Part shown: piece by piece, positions 28,700 through 37,694 of the stretch
Position numbering within the stretch: the first letter of the stretch is position 1
Layout: the number at the start of each line of letters is the position of its first letter
DNA from: Gilliamella intestini
GTDB taxonomy: Bacteria; Pseudomonadota; Gammaproteobacteria; Enterobacterales; Orbaceae
DNA length: 64,000 nt
NCBI RefSeq assembly: GCF_900094935.1
Contig: NZ_FMBA01000011.1
Span: forward strand, 1-64,000
Direction of reading: 5' to 3'
Notes under the pieces: generated by a model
The model's input: only the letters and a program-made list of their open reading frames with translations
The model's database searches: none
Told to the model about the DNA's origin: nothing
Program-made: the position numbers and the translations under genes

Positions 28700-30076
28700 T
28701 TAATAACAAATTTCATAACAAGGTTGATAAGCGCTGCCTCCTGGTAATTTCATTCGGTTTTGTTTAACAAAGCTACGCAATAGATTATCAAGTTGCTGCA
28801 TAATTTCAATATCGCCTTGTAATTTGTATCGACCATTTTCCGCAATTTGCTTCATACCAAACTCTTTAACATTTCCAGCAACAATACCAGAAAACGCACG
28901 ACGTAAATCAGCGGCTAACAGTTCGACAGGTTGCTCACGATGAAGATTTAATGATGCCATATTAGCGTGAGTAGGTTCGAAAGTATGTTGTAATGATTCA
29001 TCAATTTTTAATAGCCAATTAAACCCATAAGCATCACCTGTTTTTAAGCGTGAAGCTTTAACATGCTTAACTCCTTCTTTCATAATACGAGCGACTTGTT
29101 CCGGCGAATCAATCACAATTTGATAAAGCTTAGTTGCCTCATCACCTAATGTGCTACGAATAAAATTATCTATTGAAGCAAAATAATCTTCGCACTCTTT
29201 AGGTCCAGTCAGAATAAGAGGTAGTGTTTGGTGTTTATTTGCAGGGTTTAATAAAATACCCAGAATATAAAGCAACTCCTCGGCGGTTCCCGGTCCACCA
29301 GGGAAGATAATAATGCCATGAGCCATTCGAACAAACGCTTCAAGTCGTTTTTCGATATCGGGCATAATAATCAATTCATTGACTAATGCATTGGGCGGTT
29401 CTGCTGCAATAATTGACGGTTCGGTCATGCCAATAAAACGGCTTTCTTTATAACGCTGCTGTGCATGACCTACTGCCGCTCCTTTCATAGGTGCTTCCAT
29501 CACACCTGGACCACAACCTGTGCAAATATTTAACTCTCGTAAGCCCAGTTGCATACCTACTTGACGGGCATAGTAATATTCATTTTCGTTAATCGAATGT
29601 CCACCCCAGCAGACAACCAAGTTTGGCTCTTCACCTACATGGAGTGCATTGGCATTGCGTAAAATAGAAAAAACAAGGTTGGTAATATAAAATGAATGAT
29701 CCCTTTCAAATTTGAAATCGGAAATAAGCTCTTTAACTGCACTGATTTGACTATTTAAAAAAAGGATATCGCGTAACACTGCAAACAAATTAGCTTGAAT
29801 TGAACGAATAATTCGACCATCAACAAAAGCGCTTTCTGGAGCATTAACCAACTCTAACTTGACGCCTCGTTCTTTACTAATCACATTAATTTCGAAAGAC
29901 TGGAATCTATCTAACAGATCTTTCGTATTATCGGTTTTACTACCTGCATTTAGTGTTGCTAACGAACAATTTCTATATAATTTATAAAGTTCGCTATTGG
30001 CAGATTTTTTCAGAATATCGACTTCTGCCTGAGCAAGTAAATCCATTGATCCTAATGGGCTAATATGGGTAATCAT
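28700..30076 (-). CDS. ppnN: Pyrimidine/purine nucleotide 5'-monophosphate nucleosidase
   Basis: PpnN (YgdH) hydrolyses nucleoside monophosphates to base and ribose-5-phosphate and, in E. coli, is activated by (p)ppGpp. The 458-residue protein (E. coli 454) has an N-terminal helical region ([20 protein letters not shown]), the central LOG core with [14 protein letters not shown] and [18 protein letters not shown], and a C-terminal domain ending [15 protein letters not shown]. It is monocistronic, convergent with radA. Identification is by continuous similarity over the whole length rather than the LOG core alone. Confidence 0.95.
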   Translation of the reverse strand: MITHISPLGSMDLLAQAEVDILKKSANSELYKLYRNCSLATLNAGSKTDNTKDLLDRFQSFEINVISKERGVKLELVNAPESAFVDGRIIRSIQANLFAVLRDILFLNSQISAVKELISDFKFERDHSFYITNLVFSILRNANALHVGEEPNLVVCWGGHSINENEYYYARQVGMQLGLRELNICTGCGPGVMEAPMKGAAVGHAQQRYKESRFIGMTEPSIIAAEPPNALVNELIIMPDIEKRLEAFVRMAHGIIIFPGGPGTAEELLYILGILLNPANKHQTLPLILTGPKECEDYFASIDNFIRSTLGDEATKLYQIVIDSPEQVARIMKEGVKHVKASRLKTGDAYGFNWLLKIDESLQHTFEPTHANMASLNLHREQPVELLAADLRRAFSGIVAGNVKEFGMKQIAENGRYKLQGDIEIMQQLDNLLRSFVKQNRMKLPGGSAYQPCYEICY

Positions 30077-30510
30077 CGCAACCTCAATATAACATTTTTA
30101 TCAATAAAAAGATTATTATATACTTAAATCGATTGAATAAGTAAAGCGAATAAATGTAATCAATTCAAATACAAATTCATAGTTAATGGATTTTGCTTCT
30201 TGAAAGAAACAACTATTAATTATTTACCTGTATGGATAATAATGGTTAGTTGTTTGGTGTATTGATTGAATTTGGTATTGTGATTTCGGACGTTTTGGCT
30301 TTAAGTGATGAGAATAGCTACAAAGATCTTGTCCGAACCAAGAAAATTTGAAGTGAATTCGCTTGTTATTGGCACATTCTGGTGCCGAAAAAGACAAACA
30401 GCATAACCTAGGGGTGGATTTGTGAGAGAATTTTTTATTCAAGAAAGCTAATTACCTATCAAAAAATTCAGAAAAAGTAATAATTTTATTTATGTTTTTG
30501 TTCATCTTTT
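30077..30510. other. 434-nt gene-free stretch between ppnN and the accessory operon
   Basis: No convincing gene. A 72-codon frame on the minus strand (30224-30442) has no ribosome site, no recognisable motif and no family resemblance that could be seen. The segment 30240-30430 is richer in G and C than the A/T-rich flanks and looks like a fragment of something larger, possibly an old insertion. It marks the left edge of the 30.5-34.1 kb island. Confidence 0.5.
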
Positions 30511-31122
30511 TTAATCCTTAAATGTAATCACCTTATTCTTCTTAATACCTGTATCAAAACTTCCATCTGAGCTGTAATACGTTGCTCTTGCGTCAAGAAG
30601 CACTTCGTTATTGAGCGAGATTGTGTGATTATAGTACTGTTGTAATCGTTTGTCCTTTGCCCAGTTGGGGATGTTGGTGTAATGGTAGTTATAGTCGATC
30701 CACTTTCCGTTCTTGACGGTATAGACGTAGTTTATCTTGATATTGTACGTGTCATTGATTTTATCCACAATGATACTACCAAAGCAGAATGCCCCTTTGT
30801 TGTCGATAAAATACTGTTTACCTTCTTCGGTTAGTTTGTACCTTACTCCTTCGATTTCGATCGTGTTATTTTTGTCGATAAAGTTGGCTTTGATGTTGCT
30901 TGTTTCTAAGAATTTGAGTTCGACAAATAGGTCGAGTATTTCAGTTGGTTTATCGAAAAATATGTCCGCAGGCAAGAGGTTCTGCTTATTTGGCAAGAAA
31001 TAACACAGTGCTTGGTTGTCTTGTCTGCTTAAAGTATTCTGTAGCGATTTTTCATAATTTGTATTGTCGCAACCCAATAGCAATAAACTGAAAGTAGCGA
31101 TAAGTGGGTATTTTAAATTCAT
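30511..31122 (-). CDS. Predicted lipoprotein, paralogue of the next gene (family unknown)
   Basis: A 203-residue protein with a lipoprotein signal ending LLLLGC (Cys18), so probably lipid-anchored in the envelope; Asp follows the Cys, the inner-membrane retention residue in E. coli. Central and C-terminal features shared with the 31135 gene are an ALCYFL cysteine strand, a helical stretch (LDLFVELKFLE), YKLTEEGKQYF, and GAFCFGSIIVDKIND, where a second Cys recurs. A tyrosine-rich tail follows (WIDYNYHYTNIPNW). It is last of four coupled minus-strand genes, 12 nt after its paralogue. The function is unknown. Confidence 0.75.
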   Translation of the reverse strand: MNLKYPLIATFSLLLLGCDNTNYEKSLQNTLSRQDNQALCYFLPNKQNLLPADIFFDKPTEILDLFVELKFLETSNIKANFIDKNNTIEIEGVRYKLTEEGKQYFIDNKGAFCFGSIIVDKINDTYNIKINYVYTVKNGKWIDYNYHYTNIPNWAKDKRLQQYYNHTISLNNEVLLDARATYYSSDGSFDTGIKKNKVITFKD

Positions 31123-31134
31123 GATGATTAATTC

Positions 31135-31746
31135 CTACATATTAACAATTAAACCAATACCCCATTCACTGTAGAGCTGTTTTGTTTGCTCGTCGTAACT
31201 AAACCTTGCGGTATTGGTTTTTAATTGATTTTGTGGCTCTAATTTTGGCGGCAATTTATCAATAATATACTGATATTTAATTTCAACATAACTGTTATGC
31301 GGCGTTATTTGGGTTATCGATTTGACAATCACCTTGCCAAGGCAAAAACCTGACTGACTTATGTTAGGCCAGATTCTATGGTGTTTTTTCCCTTCTTCGG
31401 TAAGGTTATAGATATAAACATTTTTATCTTGGCTATTTTTGTAGATGTCAATTTGTTCCGTTAGCAAGCCCGCTTCTGTTAACCTTTGTAATAGCTTAAA
31501 TTCGTTACTGTTTTTGTATCGGTCAAATATGTAATAAGGCGGATTTGTTTTTAGTAGCAATATGCAATTTATCGGTTCACCATTGCCATTAATGGTATCA
31601 AAACGCTGTTGTATTTCGTTTTGCCATTGTTGTTCAGTTAAATTAAAAGTCACAGACTGTTTTTGTTGCGGCTTGATATCACATCCAGTGAGTGTAAGTG
31701 CGATTATTGTTGCCATAACACTAAGTGAATATTTTTTTATTTCCAT
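31135..31746 (-). CDS. Predicted lipoprotein, paralogue of the preceding gene (family unknown)
   Basis: Also 203 residues, with signal peptide ending LTLTGC (Cys22) and Asp after the Cys, so predicted to be anchored in the inner membrane. It shares with the 30511 gene the order NCILLL cysteine strand, FKLLQRLTEAGLLTEQ helix, YNLTEEGKKHH, GFCLGKVIVKSI, but overall identity is low, so the duplication is old or the proteins evolve fast. It begins 10 nt before the end of the 691-codon gene upstream, implying translational coupling. Not recognised as a characterised family. Confidence 0.75.
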   Translation of the reverse strand: MEIKKYSLSVMATIIALTLTGCDIKPQQKQSVTFNLTEQQWQNEIQQRFDTINGNGEPINCILLLKTNPPYYIFDRYKNSNEFKLLQRLTEAGLLTEQIDIYKNSQDKNVYIYNLTEEGKKHHRIWPNISQSGFCLGKVIVKSITQITPHNSYVEIKYQYIIDKLPPKLEPQNQLKTNTARFSYDEQTKQLYSEWGIGLIVNM

Positions 31747-33812
31747 AAGGTTTTGCCATCCTTTATCTGGTACATGTTTTCTTCGAAAGAGAATAACTGA
31801 TAGTAACCGTTTAATTTGGGCTGAAAGCGATCGATATTAAGTAAACTAGTTATTGGTAGTGGAAAACAAAATTCTTTATCTAAATAAGTAAATTGACTGG
31901 CAGATAATGCTGAGTCTTTTAGTGATAATTTACTACAAGGATAGCGCAAGTTGATATCGACTTTTTCAAAAACCTTAATATGATTAAGCCAATCAAACTC
32001 CATCGGTTTAAAATCGTTATAATCATCGTGATAGTCGTTTTTCATCACGATGATGTGGTCTTTGGCAAATTTTATATATTCGATAATTTGGCTTGTTCTA
32101 TTTGTAGTACTTGATGCTACATGATATCGATAACCGAATTTTAAACTCTGGTTTTCAAAATCAAATTCAGGGTCGATTAACCATTCAAATTTTAAATAGT
32201 CATTATATGCTTTGTAATTTTCTACCTCTGCAGCAATTTTTGTTTTTAATTTTTCGATTTTAGTCTTGTCGTCAAATAATTTATTGACTTCAAGTAAGTC
32301 AATAAATCCTACTTTATAAACATTTATGCATAATCGGTTTTTATTGTCATAAGCAGGCATAACAAACCTATCACAAAATGCTGCATTAGTTAACAGGTAT
32401 TGTTCACTATATATATACCCTTCAGGTATATTTAGTTCTGCAATATTTTCGATTTTAGTTGTAGTAGGCCCTGCAAGATAAATCTCACTCTGATTGAATG
32501 CAAAATGACTTGTATTTTTGTTTGATTGGATTTGTGTAAAATAACGGCTGATTTCAGGAATTTTATCTTGTGGTATTTTAATATCTTTGTTTTTTTTGTC
32601 TAGATAGCCATTTTTATCTGTTTTTGCCGATTCAATATAACGATCTAAAAGACATTCTCGCTCTAAGTCTGTTGGCCAAACTATTTTATTTTCCTTATTT
32701 TTTAATACTTTAAAATTACGGTTACAAAATTTGTATTGTGCCTGACCGACGATATCTTCATAAAATAAAATATTACCATTTATATCCAAAATCGTTAATA
32801 AATCTTTTTTATCCTCACTTTGATTTTTTTGTGTGGTTTTTTGGGCATAATAAAGTTTTTCCTTGCCAACATCTTTAACTGTATAATAATCATATTCACC
32901 AAGTGTTTTACCCTTAATATCAATAAGGTGATATTTTTTAGAATTATAATTATTTTTTACCCAACTTACTGTACCATATAAAGGAGAAATGCTATCAAAC
33001 TGATTTTCATAATGCATTTTCCCATCATAGTCATATAATTGATAAATACGATAACTATCTTGATAATTGCCTATCCAAAAATAACCAGCGGAAAGATTGT
33101 TTTTATAATCATTATCTCGATTAGTATCCCATGCATTAGATCCAACATCGGTTTCTTTGCCTGTTTTGCTATTAATTAAATATTGGCTATTATTTTTTTT
33201 ACATAGCTGCATGATTTTATCAGATGTGATTATTTTGCATTGTGAATTTAAATTTGTTTGGGATTGAGATTTTTGTATTTGCGCTTTTGGGGGAAGTTTT
33301 TTGAAAAATTCACCTTGTAGATTTAAATAACCAATCTCATCATTTTTAGTAGTAACTTTTGCATAACCATCAATGAACGGATTGATTTTTTTATAATAAA
33401 TTCCTTTTGGTGTAATTAAATTACCATCGGTATCAATGACAACTGATAAATCTGTATCTCCGTAATAATAGGCTATTCGTTCGGCGCCTAAATAAGTTAA
33501 GTTTTTTGGGATTTTAAATTTTAATATATCGCCTTTTTTTTCAAAAGAAAATTTAAAGTTATCTATATTATTTATATTACTGTAGTTATATTCATTGTAA
33601 TTAGTATGTAACTGCACAATCCAATAATGATCTTGGTATTTTATTGAGTCAATTTCTTGGCTGTTATCAATAATAACAGTGCCATCACGATCAAAGAGTA
33701 GATTGTTATAAGTAATATAGCGACTAGCATCATCAGAGAATGCTAAGATAGGGAATAAAATTAAGCTTAAATTTGTTAGATATCGGGCAGATTTTATTAT
33801 TTTATTATTCAT
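31737..33812 (-). CDS. Large exported protein of unknown function with WG-repeat-like segments
   Basis: A 691-residue protein with an N-terminal signal peptide (MNNKIIKSARYLTNLSLILF..., cleavage near FPILAFS) and no other membrane segment, so probably periplasmic or surface-exposed. Several stretches resemble WG/beta-propeller-like repeats of the form NPFIDGYAKVTTKNDEIGYL, NLQGEFF and LIDIKGKTLGEY, separated by 40-60 residues. The C-terminal third (from about 450) has several cysteines and no familiar pattern. It is unusually rich in Asn, Lys, Tyr and Ile. Its ATG overlaps the stop of the 33809 gene (ATGA) and its end overlaps the next lipoprotein gene. No function can be assigned. Confidence 0.72.
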   Translation of the reverse strand: MNNKIIKSARYLTNLSLILFPILAFSDDASRYITYNNLLFDRDGTVIIDNSQEIDSIKYQDHYWIVQLHTNYNEYNYSNINNIDNFKFSFEKKGDILKFKIPKNLTYLGAERIAYYYGDTDLSVVIDTDGNLITPKGIYYKKINPFIDGYAKVTTKNDEIGYLNLQGEFFKKLPPKAQIQKSQSQTNLNSQCKIITSDKIMQLCKKNNSQYLINSKTGKETDVGSNAWDTNRDNDYKNNLSAGYFWIGNYQDSYRIYQLYDYDGKMHYENQFDSISPLYGTVSWVKNNYNSKKYHLIDIKGKTLGEYDYYTVKDVGKEKLYYAQKTTQKNQSEDKKDLLTILDINGNILFYEDIVGQAQYKFCNRNFKVLKNKENKIVWPTDLERECLLDRYIESAKTDKNGYLDKKNKDIKIPQDKIPEISRYFTQIQSNKNTSHFAFNQSEIYLAGPTTTKIENIAELNIPEGYIYSEQYLLTNAAFCDRFVMPAYDNKNRLCINVYKVGFIDLLEVNKLFDDKTKIEKLKTKIAAEVENYKAYNDYLKFEWLIDPEFDFENQSLKFGYRYHVASSTTNRTSQIIEYIKFAKDHIIVMKNDYHDDYNDFKPMEFDWLNHIKVFEKVDINLRYPCSKLSLKDSALSASQFTYLDKEFCFPLPITSLLNIDRFQPKLNGYYQLFSFEENMYQIKDGKTLWK

Positions 33813-34108
33813 AATAATTGATTGTTATAAAATAGGATTGTTTTGCGATTAAATATAAGTCGGGTAAATAGATCCAAATGTCGATTAAGTTGATTATTTA
33901 CCCATACTTTTGTTAGAGATTGTTTAGGATAGGTTAATTGTTTAGTTTGATAAGGAAATAAGATATTTCCTAAATAAAAACAGATTTGGTTAACTTTATT
34001 TGGAATCTTTTGAATATAATATGTCTTTATGTTTTCCAATAATGTATTATCAATAGATTTTAGATTTGAATCTTCACAGCCTAATAAAAAAACAAATGCC
34101 TTTTTCAT
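33809..34108 (-). CDS. Short lipoprotein-like member of the same family, C-terminally truncated
   Basis: A 99-residue frame beginning MKKAFVFLLGCEDSN: a very short lipoprotein-like leader with Cys11. The segment ICFYLGNILFP and LDLFTRLIF line up with CYFLPNKQNLLP and LDLFVELKF of the 30511 lipoprotein, but the LTEEGK and FC-G half of the family is missing. Either a shortened paralogue or a gene broken when the 691-codon gene joined it. Its TGA overlaps the ATG of that gene, so it may now act mainly as a coupling leader. No strong ribosome site was seen. Confidence 0.55.
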   Translation of the reverse strand: MKKAFVFLLGCEDSNLKSIDNTLLENIKTYYIQKIPNKVNQICFYLGNILFPYQTKQLTYPKQSLTKVWVNNQLNRHLDLFTRLIFNRKTILFYNNQLL

Positions 34109-34540
34109 TCTTCATTATTGGTCAATTTATTGCAAAATCGATGTTATTTGTCATGGAGCTTTTATTATTAGTGTTTATTTAAAATTGACTCACTTTATAT
34201 AACTTATATTCCATTACATATATCTATTATGCCATAAATTTATACCTATTCCTCAGTTATTATATATTGATTAGTATCATAAAATAGTCAATCTAATTGA
34301 ACAAGATTAGCAGAAATTAACATAATGTAAATAAATTTCCTATAAATAAGTTTCTATTAATTGGAGAGGAGGCAGGTTATAAAAATCATTTTGCTCATAG
34401 TCAAAGAATAAAGCCTATGCTAGACTGAGCCAAACTCTGAAGCTTTTTTACCTAAGTGATATTTTCATATGGTGGATTAGCTGCGGTATAACGCAGAAAT
34501 GGTTATGCTTCCCGATTTGGATAAGGTGTTTAATGTATAT
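34109..34540. other. Gene-free region between the accessory operon and moaA
   Basis: About 430 nt, very A/T rich. It must hold promoters for both the minus-strand operon and moaA, but no strong consensus was found; TATGCT near 34417 is a possible -10 for moaA. A small hairpin, CTGCG-GTATAA-CGCAG (34481-34496), lies just before the first in-frame ATG of moaA. No riboswitch could be recognised with confidence. Confidence 0.5.
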
Positions 34541-35515
34541 ATGCAATTAGTTGATAATTATCAGCGTCGATTTCAATATCTGCGTTTGTCGATTACCGAG
34601 CTGTGTAATTTTCAGTGTCAGTACTGTTTACCAAGTGGTTATCAGCCTAACAAGGAACATAAATTTTTGTCGCTCAATGAAATTAATCATGTTGTGGCAA
34701 CATTTACTGATCTTGGTGTACGCAAAATTCGATTAACCGGTGGCGAACCTACTTTGCGTCGCGATTTTATTGATATCTTATCGCTCATATCTTCCTATCC
34801 CAGTGTGAAAGAACTCGCTATTACGACCAATGGTTCGCGTTTATTAAAAAATATTCACCATTGGCATCAAGCTGGTTTAAATGCGATTAATATTAGTATT
34901 GATAGTTTTACTCCCCATTTATTCAAATTAATTACTGGCCAAGATAAGCTTAAAGAATTACTGCAGTGTGTTGATAAATCGTTAGAAGTAGGTATAAAGA
35001 AAGTCAAAATTAATACTGTTTTGATGAAAAACATAAATGATAATTTAAATGATTATTTGTTATGGATTAAAGATATTCCAGTAGAGTTGCGTTTTATTGA
35101 ACTTATGGAAACAGGCGAAAGCAATGATATATTCAATCGTTATCACTTGTCTGGTAGTTTTATTGAAACACAATTAATTGCGCAGGGGTGGGAGTTACAA
35201 CCCAAAAAACCATTATCAGGTCCTGCTAAGATTTATGTGCACAGCGATTATCAAGGAAAAATTGGTTTGATTATGCCCTATTCAAAAGATTTTTGTAAAA
35301 GTTGCAATCGATTACGTGTATCATCTATCGGTAAATTACATTACTGCCTATTTGGTGATGCGGCGGTTGATTTACGTGATTTGTTGGGAAGCTCAGAACA
35401 GAAACAACAATTAAAAGCAAGAATTCTTGCTTCATTAATGATTAAACCAGAAAAGCATTTGTTACATGATCATCGTGTAGGGATAACCCCTAATTTATCT
35501 TATATCGGTGGATAA
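34541..35515 (+). CDS. moaA: GTP 3',8-cyclase (molybdenum cofactor synthesis)
   Basis: MoaA is a radical-SAM enzyme that starts molybdopterin synthesis by cyclising GTP. The N-terminal cluster motif CNFQCQYC (Cys22, 26, 29) and the C-terminal cluster CKSCNRLRVSSIGKLHYC are both intact, as is LTGGEPTLRRD. The chain ends in the required Gly-Gly. The frame is open from ATG 34499, but the ATG at 34541 gives a protein (324 residues) that lines up with the E. coli start (329). Neither start has a strong ribosome site, so the choice is uncertain. No other moa, moe or mog gene is nearby. Its end overlaps the convergent gluQ by 21 nt. Confidence 0.93.
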   Translation: MQLVDNYQRRFQYLRLSITELCNFQCQYCLPSGYQPNKEHKFLSLNEINHVVATFTDLGVRKIRLTGGEPTLRRDFIDILSLISSYPSVKELAITTNGSRLLKNIHHWHQAGLNAINISIDSFTPHLFKLITGQDKLKELLQCVDKSLEVGIKKVKINTVLMKNINDNLNDYLLWIKDIPVELRFIELMETGESNDIFNRYHLSGSFIETQLIAQGWELQPKKPLSGPAKIYVHSDYQGKIGLIMPYSKDFCKSCNRLRVSSIGKLHYCLFGDAAVDLRDLLGSSEQKQQLKARILASLMIKPEKHLLHDHRVGITPNLSYIGG

Positions 35516-36385
35516 TTGGCTGTTGTGTTTTGGGACATTGTCAATTTGCCAATGTTGTATAGCCCAATCTAGTAACTGTTTTTGAGTGGCGTCTTGCCAA
35601 TCTTCTGGCACATATTGTCCTAGAAACTGTAAAGCCTGGACGGTTAACGCTTTAAAATTGTTTAAATCAATCGGGCTAGCATGATTTTGTTTTGATAGTT
35701 TATTGCCATTTTTATCTAATACTAGTGGTAAATGGCAGTAATTTGGTACAGAAAAACCAAGCAGTTGATATAGTGATATTTGTTTAGCAGTAACGGGTAA
35801 AAGATCTGCGCCACGAACAATTTCGGTAATTCCTTGTTCATGATCGTCTAAAACTACCACTAAGTTATAGGCAAATAAGCCGTCTTTGCGGTGAATAATA
35901 AAATCTTCTTGTGCGCTAGCTTTTTCAATTGTTTGTAAGCCACGAATCTGATCTTTAAATTGAAAAATAGGATGATTTTGTTTTAAACGTATAGCAACTT
36001 GTTGCCTATTATTGATAGATAAATGTCGTTCACGACAAAAGTTATCGTAAATACCATTTGTTAGGTTTTGAATTCGTTGTCTAGTACAGTCACAATAATA
36101 GGCTTGTTGTTTATCTATTAGTGTTTTTAAAACAGTACGGTAACGCTCACAGCAAGATGATTGATATAAGATTGTATCATCCCAATATAAATTAAGTGCT
36201 TCAAGCGTTTTTAATATAAGTGATGATGCCCCTTTGACTTCTCGTGGTGGGTCGATATCTTCGATACGGACAAGCCATTTACCACGACAAGATTTAGCTT
36301 GGAGATAACTACCAATAGCCGTTACCAACGAACCAAAATGTAATGGTCCTGATGGTGAAGGGGCAAAACGACCGATATAATGCAT
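35495..36385 (-). CDS. gluQ: Glutamyl-Q tRNA(Asp) synthetase
   Basis: GluQ-RS (YadB) attaches glutamate to the queuosine base in the anticodon of tRNA-Asp. It is a 296-residue truncated GluRS-like catalytic domain without an anticodon-binding domain. It shows the HIGH-like FAPSPSGPLHFGSL, the zinc ligands CDC...Y...C (YYCDCTRQR and IYDNFC), RGADLLPVTAKQ and the KMSKS-like NKLSKQ. It follows dksA on the same strand with a 33-nt gap, the conserved dksA-gluQ pair. The E. coli neighbour pcnB is missing; moaA lies at its 3' end instead. Confidence 0.96.
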   Translation of the reverse strand: MHYIGRFAPSPSGPLHFGSLVTAIGSYLQAKSCRGKWLVRIEDIDPPREVKGASSLILKTLEALNLYWDDTILYQSSCCERYRTVLKTLIDKQQAYYCDCTRQRIQNLTNGIYDNFCRERHLSINNRQQVAIRLKQNHPIFQFKDQIRGLQTIEKASAQEDFIIHRKDGLFAYNLVVVLDDHEQGITEIVRGADLLPVTAKQISLYQLLGFSVPNYCHLPLVLDKNGNKLSKQNHASPIDLNNFKALTVQALQFLGQYVPEDWQDATQKQLLDWAIQHWQIDNVPKHNSQLSTDIR

Positions 36386-36418
36386 AGGTCTGATTTGGAA
36401 TGATAGATAAAACTGGGA

Positions 36419-36874
36419 TCACATACCCATTTGTTTTTCGCGAAGTTCTGCAAGCGTTTTACAATCGATACATAAATCGGCTGTTGGTCTTGCTTCTAAA
36501 CGGCGAATCCCAATTTCAACTCCACAAGATTCACAATAACCAAAATCGTCTGATTCAATTTTCTTTAACGTTTTTTCGATTTTTTTGATGAGCCTTCTTT
36601 CTCTATCTCGAGCGCGTAATTCAAGGCTGAATTCTTCTTCTTGTGTTGCTCGGTCAGCCGGATCTGGAAAGTTCGCTGCTTCATCTTGCATATGCGTAAC
36701 TGTTTTTCCCATTTCACCTTGTAGCTGTGTTAGCCAAGCTTCTAAAATAAGTTTAAAATGTTTCAATTGCTTAGGGTTCATGTACTCCTCGCCTTTTGCC
36801 TCTTTATAAGGCTCAAGCCCAGCAATTGAAAGCAGGCTAAGAGAAGATGTATTTAATTTTTGTTCCTTTTTCAC
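36419..36874 (-). CDS. dksA: RNA polymerase-binding transcription factor DksA
   Basis: DksA enters the secondary channel of RNA polymerase and, with ppGpp, represses rRNA promoters and activates amino-acid promoters. Its length of 151 residues is identical to E. coli. The coiled coil carries the acidic tip [11 protein letters not shown] (the functional Asp pair within it), and the C4 zinc finger reads CESC...CIDC (residues about 114-138). The zinc cysteines are all present, so this is the standard zinc-dependent form. It leads the dksA-gluQ operon. Confidence 0.98.
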   Translation of the reverse strand: MKKEQKLNTSSLSLLSIAGLEPYKEAKGEEYMNPKQLKHFKLILEAWLTQLQGEMGKTVTHMQDEAANFPDPADRATQEEEFSLELRARDRERRLIKKIEKTLKKIESDDFGYCESCGVEIGIRRLEARPTADLCIDCKTLAELREKQMGM

Positions 36875-37010
36875 AGCAATCCCCTTAAGTACAGATTATT
36901 TGCAAGCGGTAAACTATAGCAATAAATTAGCTATTGGCAAATTTTTTTTTATCTTTTTTCAATCTATAAATAAGCAAAATAGTACAACTGTATGTTATTA
37001 ATAAAGATAA

Positions 37011-37496
37011 TTACTTATCCCACTTTTCTAATCCATTTTTAGGGCATTTGGTTACTAAATCATACAACTTATCGTTATCAGGTAAAATAAGTTCAGGGCT
37101 GATATCAAATAGTGGGTAGAGGACAAACTCTCGATTTTTCATATGGTAGTGTGGGATTGTTAGTCTTTCGCTTTCGATCACTAAATCATCATACAGTAAA
37201 ATATCAAGATCTAAGGTTCTTGCTCCCCATCGATTTTCTTTACGCACACGACCTTGGGCTTTTTCAATTGCTTGTAGGGCTTCGAGTAGTTCAATCGGGG
37301 ATAGGGTTGTTGTAATTTTTACAACGGCATTAAGATAATCATTTTGATCTTGTGGACCAAGTGGTTTACTGCGGTAAAAAGGTGACACTTCTAAACATGT
37401 TGTGTTAGGCAATTGCTTTAATGCTGTTATTGCACAATTAGCTTGTGCTAATGGATCTTCAAGATTGCTGCCTAAGGCGATATAACAAATAGACAT
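37011..37496 (-). CDS. folK: 2-amino-4-hydroxy-6-hydroxymethyldihydropteridine pyrophosphokinase
   Basis: FolK transfers pyrophosphate from ATP to 6-hydroxymethyl-7,8-dihydropterin in folate synthesis. The 161-residue protein (E. coli 159) begins IALGSNLEDPLAQANCA, and has the signature RWGARTLDLDILLYDD with the magnesium-binding aspartates, followed by LTIPHYHMKNREFVLYPL. It normally follows pcnB; here pcnB is not found, and dksA lies 137 nt downstream. The upstream gap to aspC contains the aspC terminator, so folK probably has its own promoter. Confidence 0.96.
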   Translation of the reverse strand: MSICYIALGSNLEDPLAQANCAITALKQLPNTTCLEVSPFYRSKPLGPQDQNDYLNAVVKITTTLSPIELLEALQAIEKAQGRVRKENRWGARTLDLDILLYDDLVIESERLTIPHYHMKNREFVLYPLFDISPELILPDNDKLYDLVTKCPKNGLEKWDK

Positions 37497-37631
37497 AATT
37501 AGTCGTTTATTTTTTGATATGATTGGTGTTTGATAATAACAATTTTAACATATAACATCGTTGGTAAAAAAGACTATATCGCTTTATTAGTTATTGTTTT
37601 TAGGAGGGATCTAAATCAATGATAAATGGCA

Positions 37632-37663
37632 TAAAAAACCAATAAGCCTGTGGTTTATTGGTT
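37632..37663 (-). terminator. Rho-independent terminator of aspC
   Basis: Read on the minus strand: AACCAATAA paired with TTATTGGTT, loop of about 8-9 nt, then a run of six T. It lies about 32 nt beyond the aspC stop. Confidence 0.82.
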
Positions 37664-37694
37664 AGTTTAGGATGATTAATTTGATATTTATTTT

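Noticed and set aside
30224-30442. 72-codon minus-strand frame between ppnN and the accessory operon
   Set aside because: No ribosome site, no motif and low-complexity His/Tyr/Lys end; kept only as part of the gene-free region description.
34320-34540. Possible molybdenum-cofactor or thiamine-type riboswitch before moaA
   Set aside because: Some word-level resemblance (a GATTTGGATAAGG stretch, a 5-bp hairpin) but conserved core and pairing could not be established by eye; a covariance-model search would decide.
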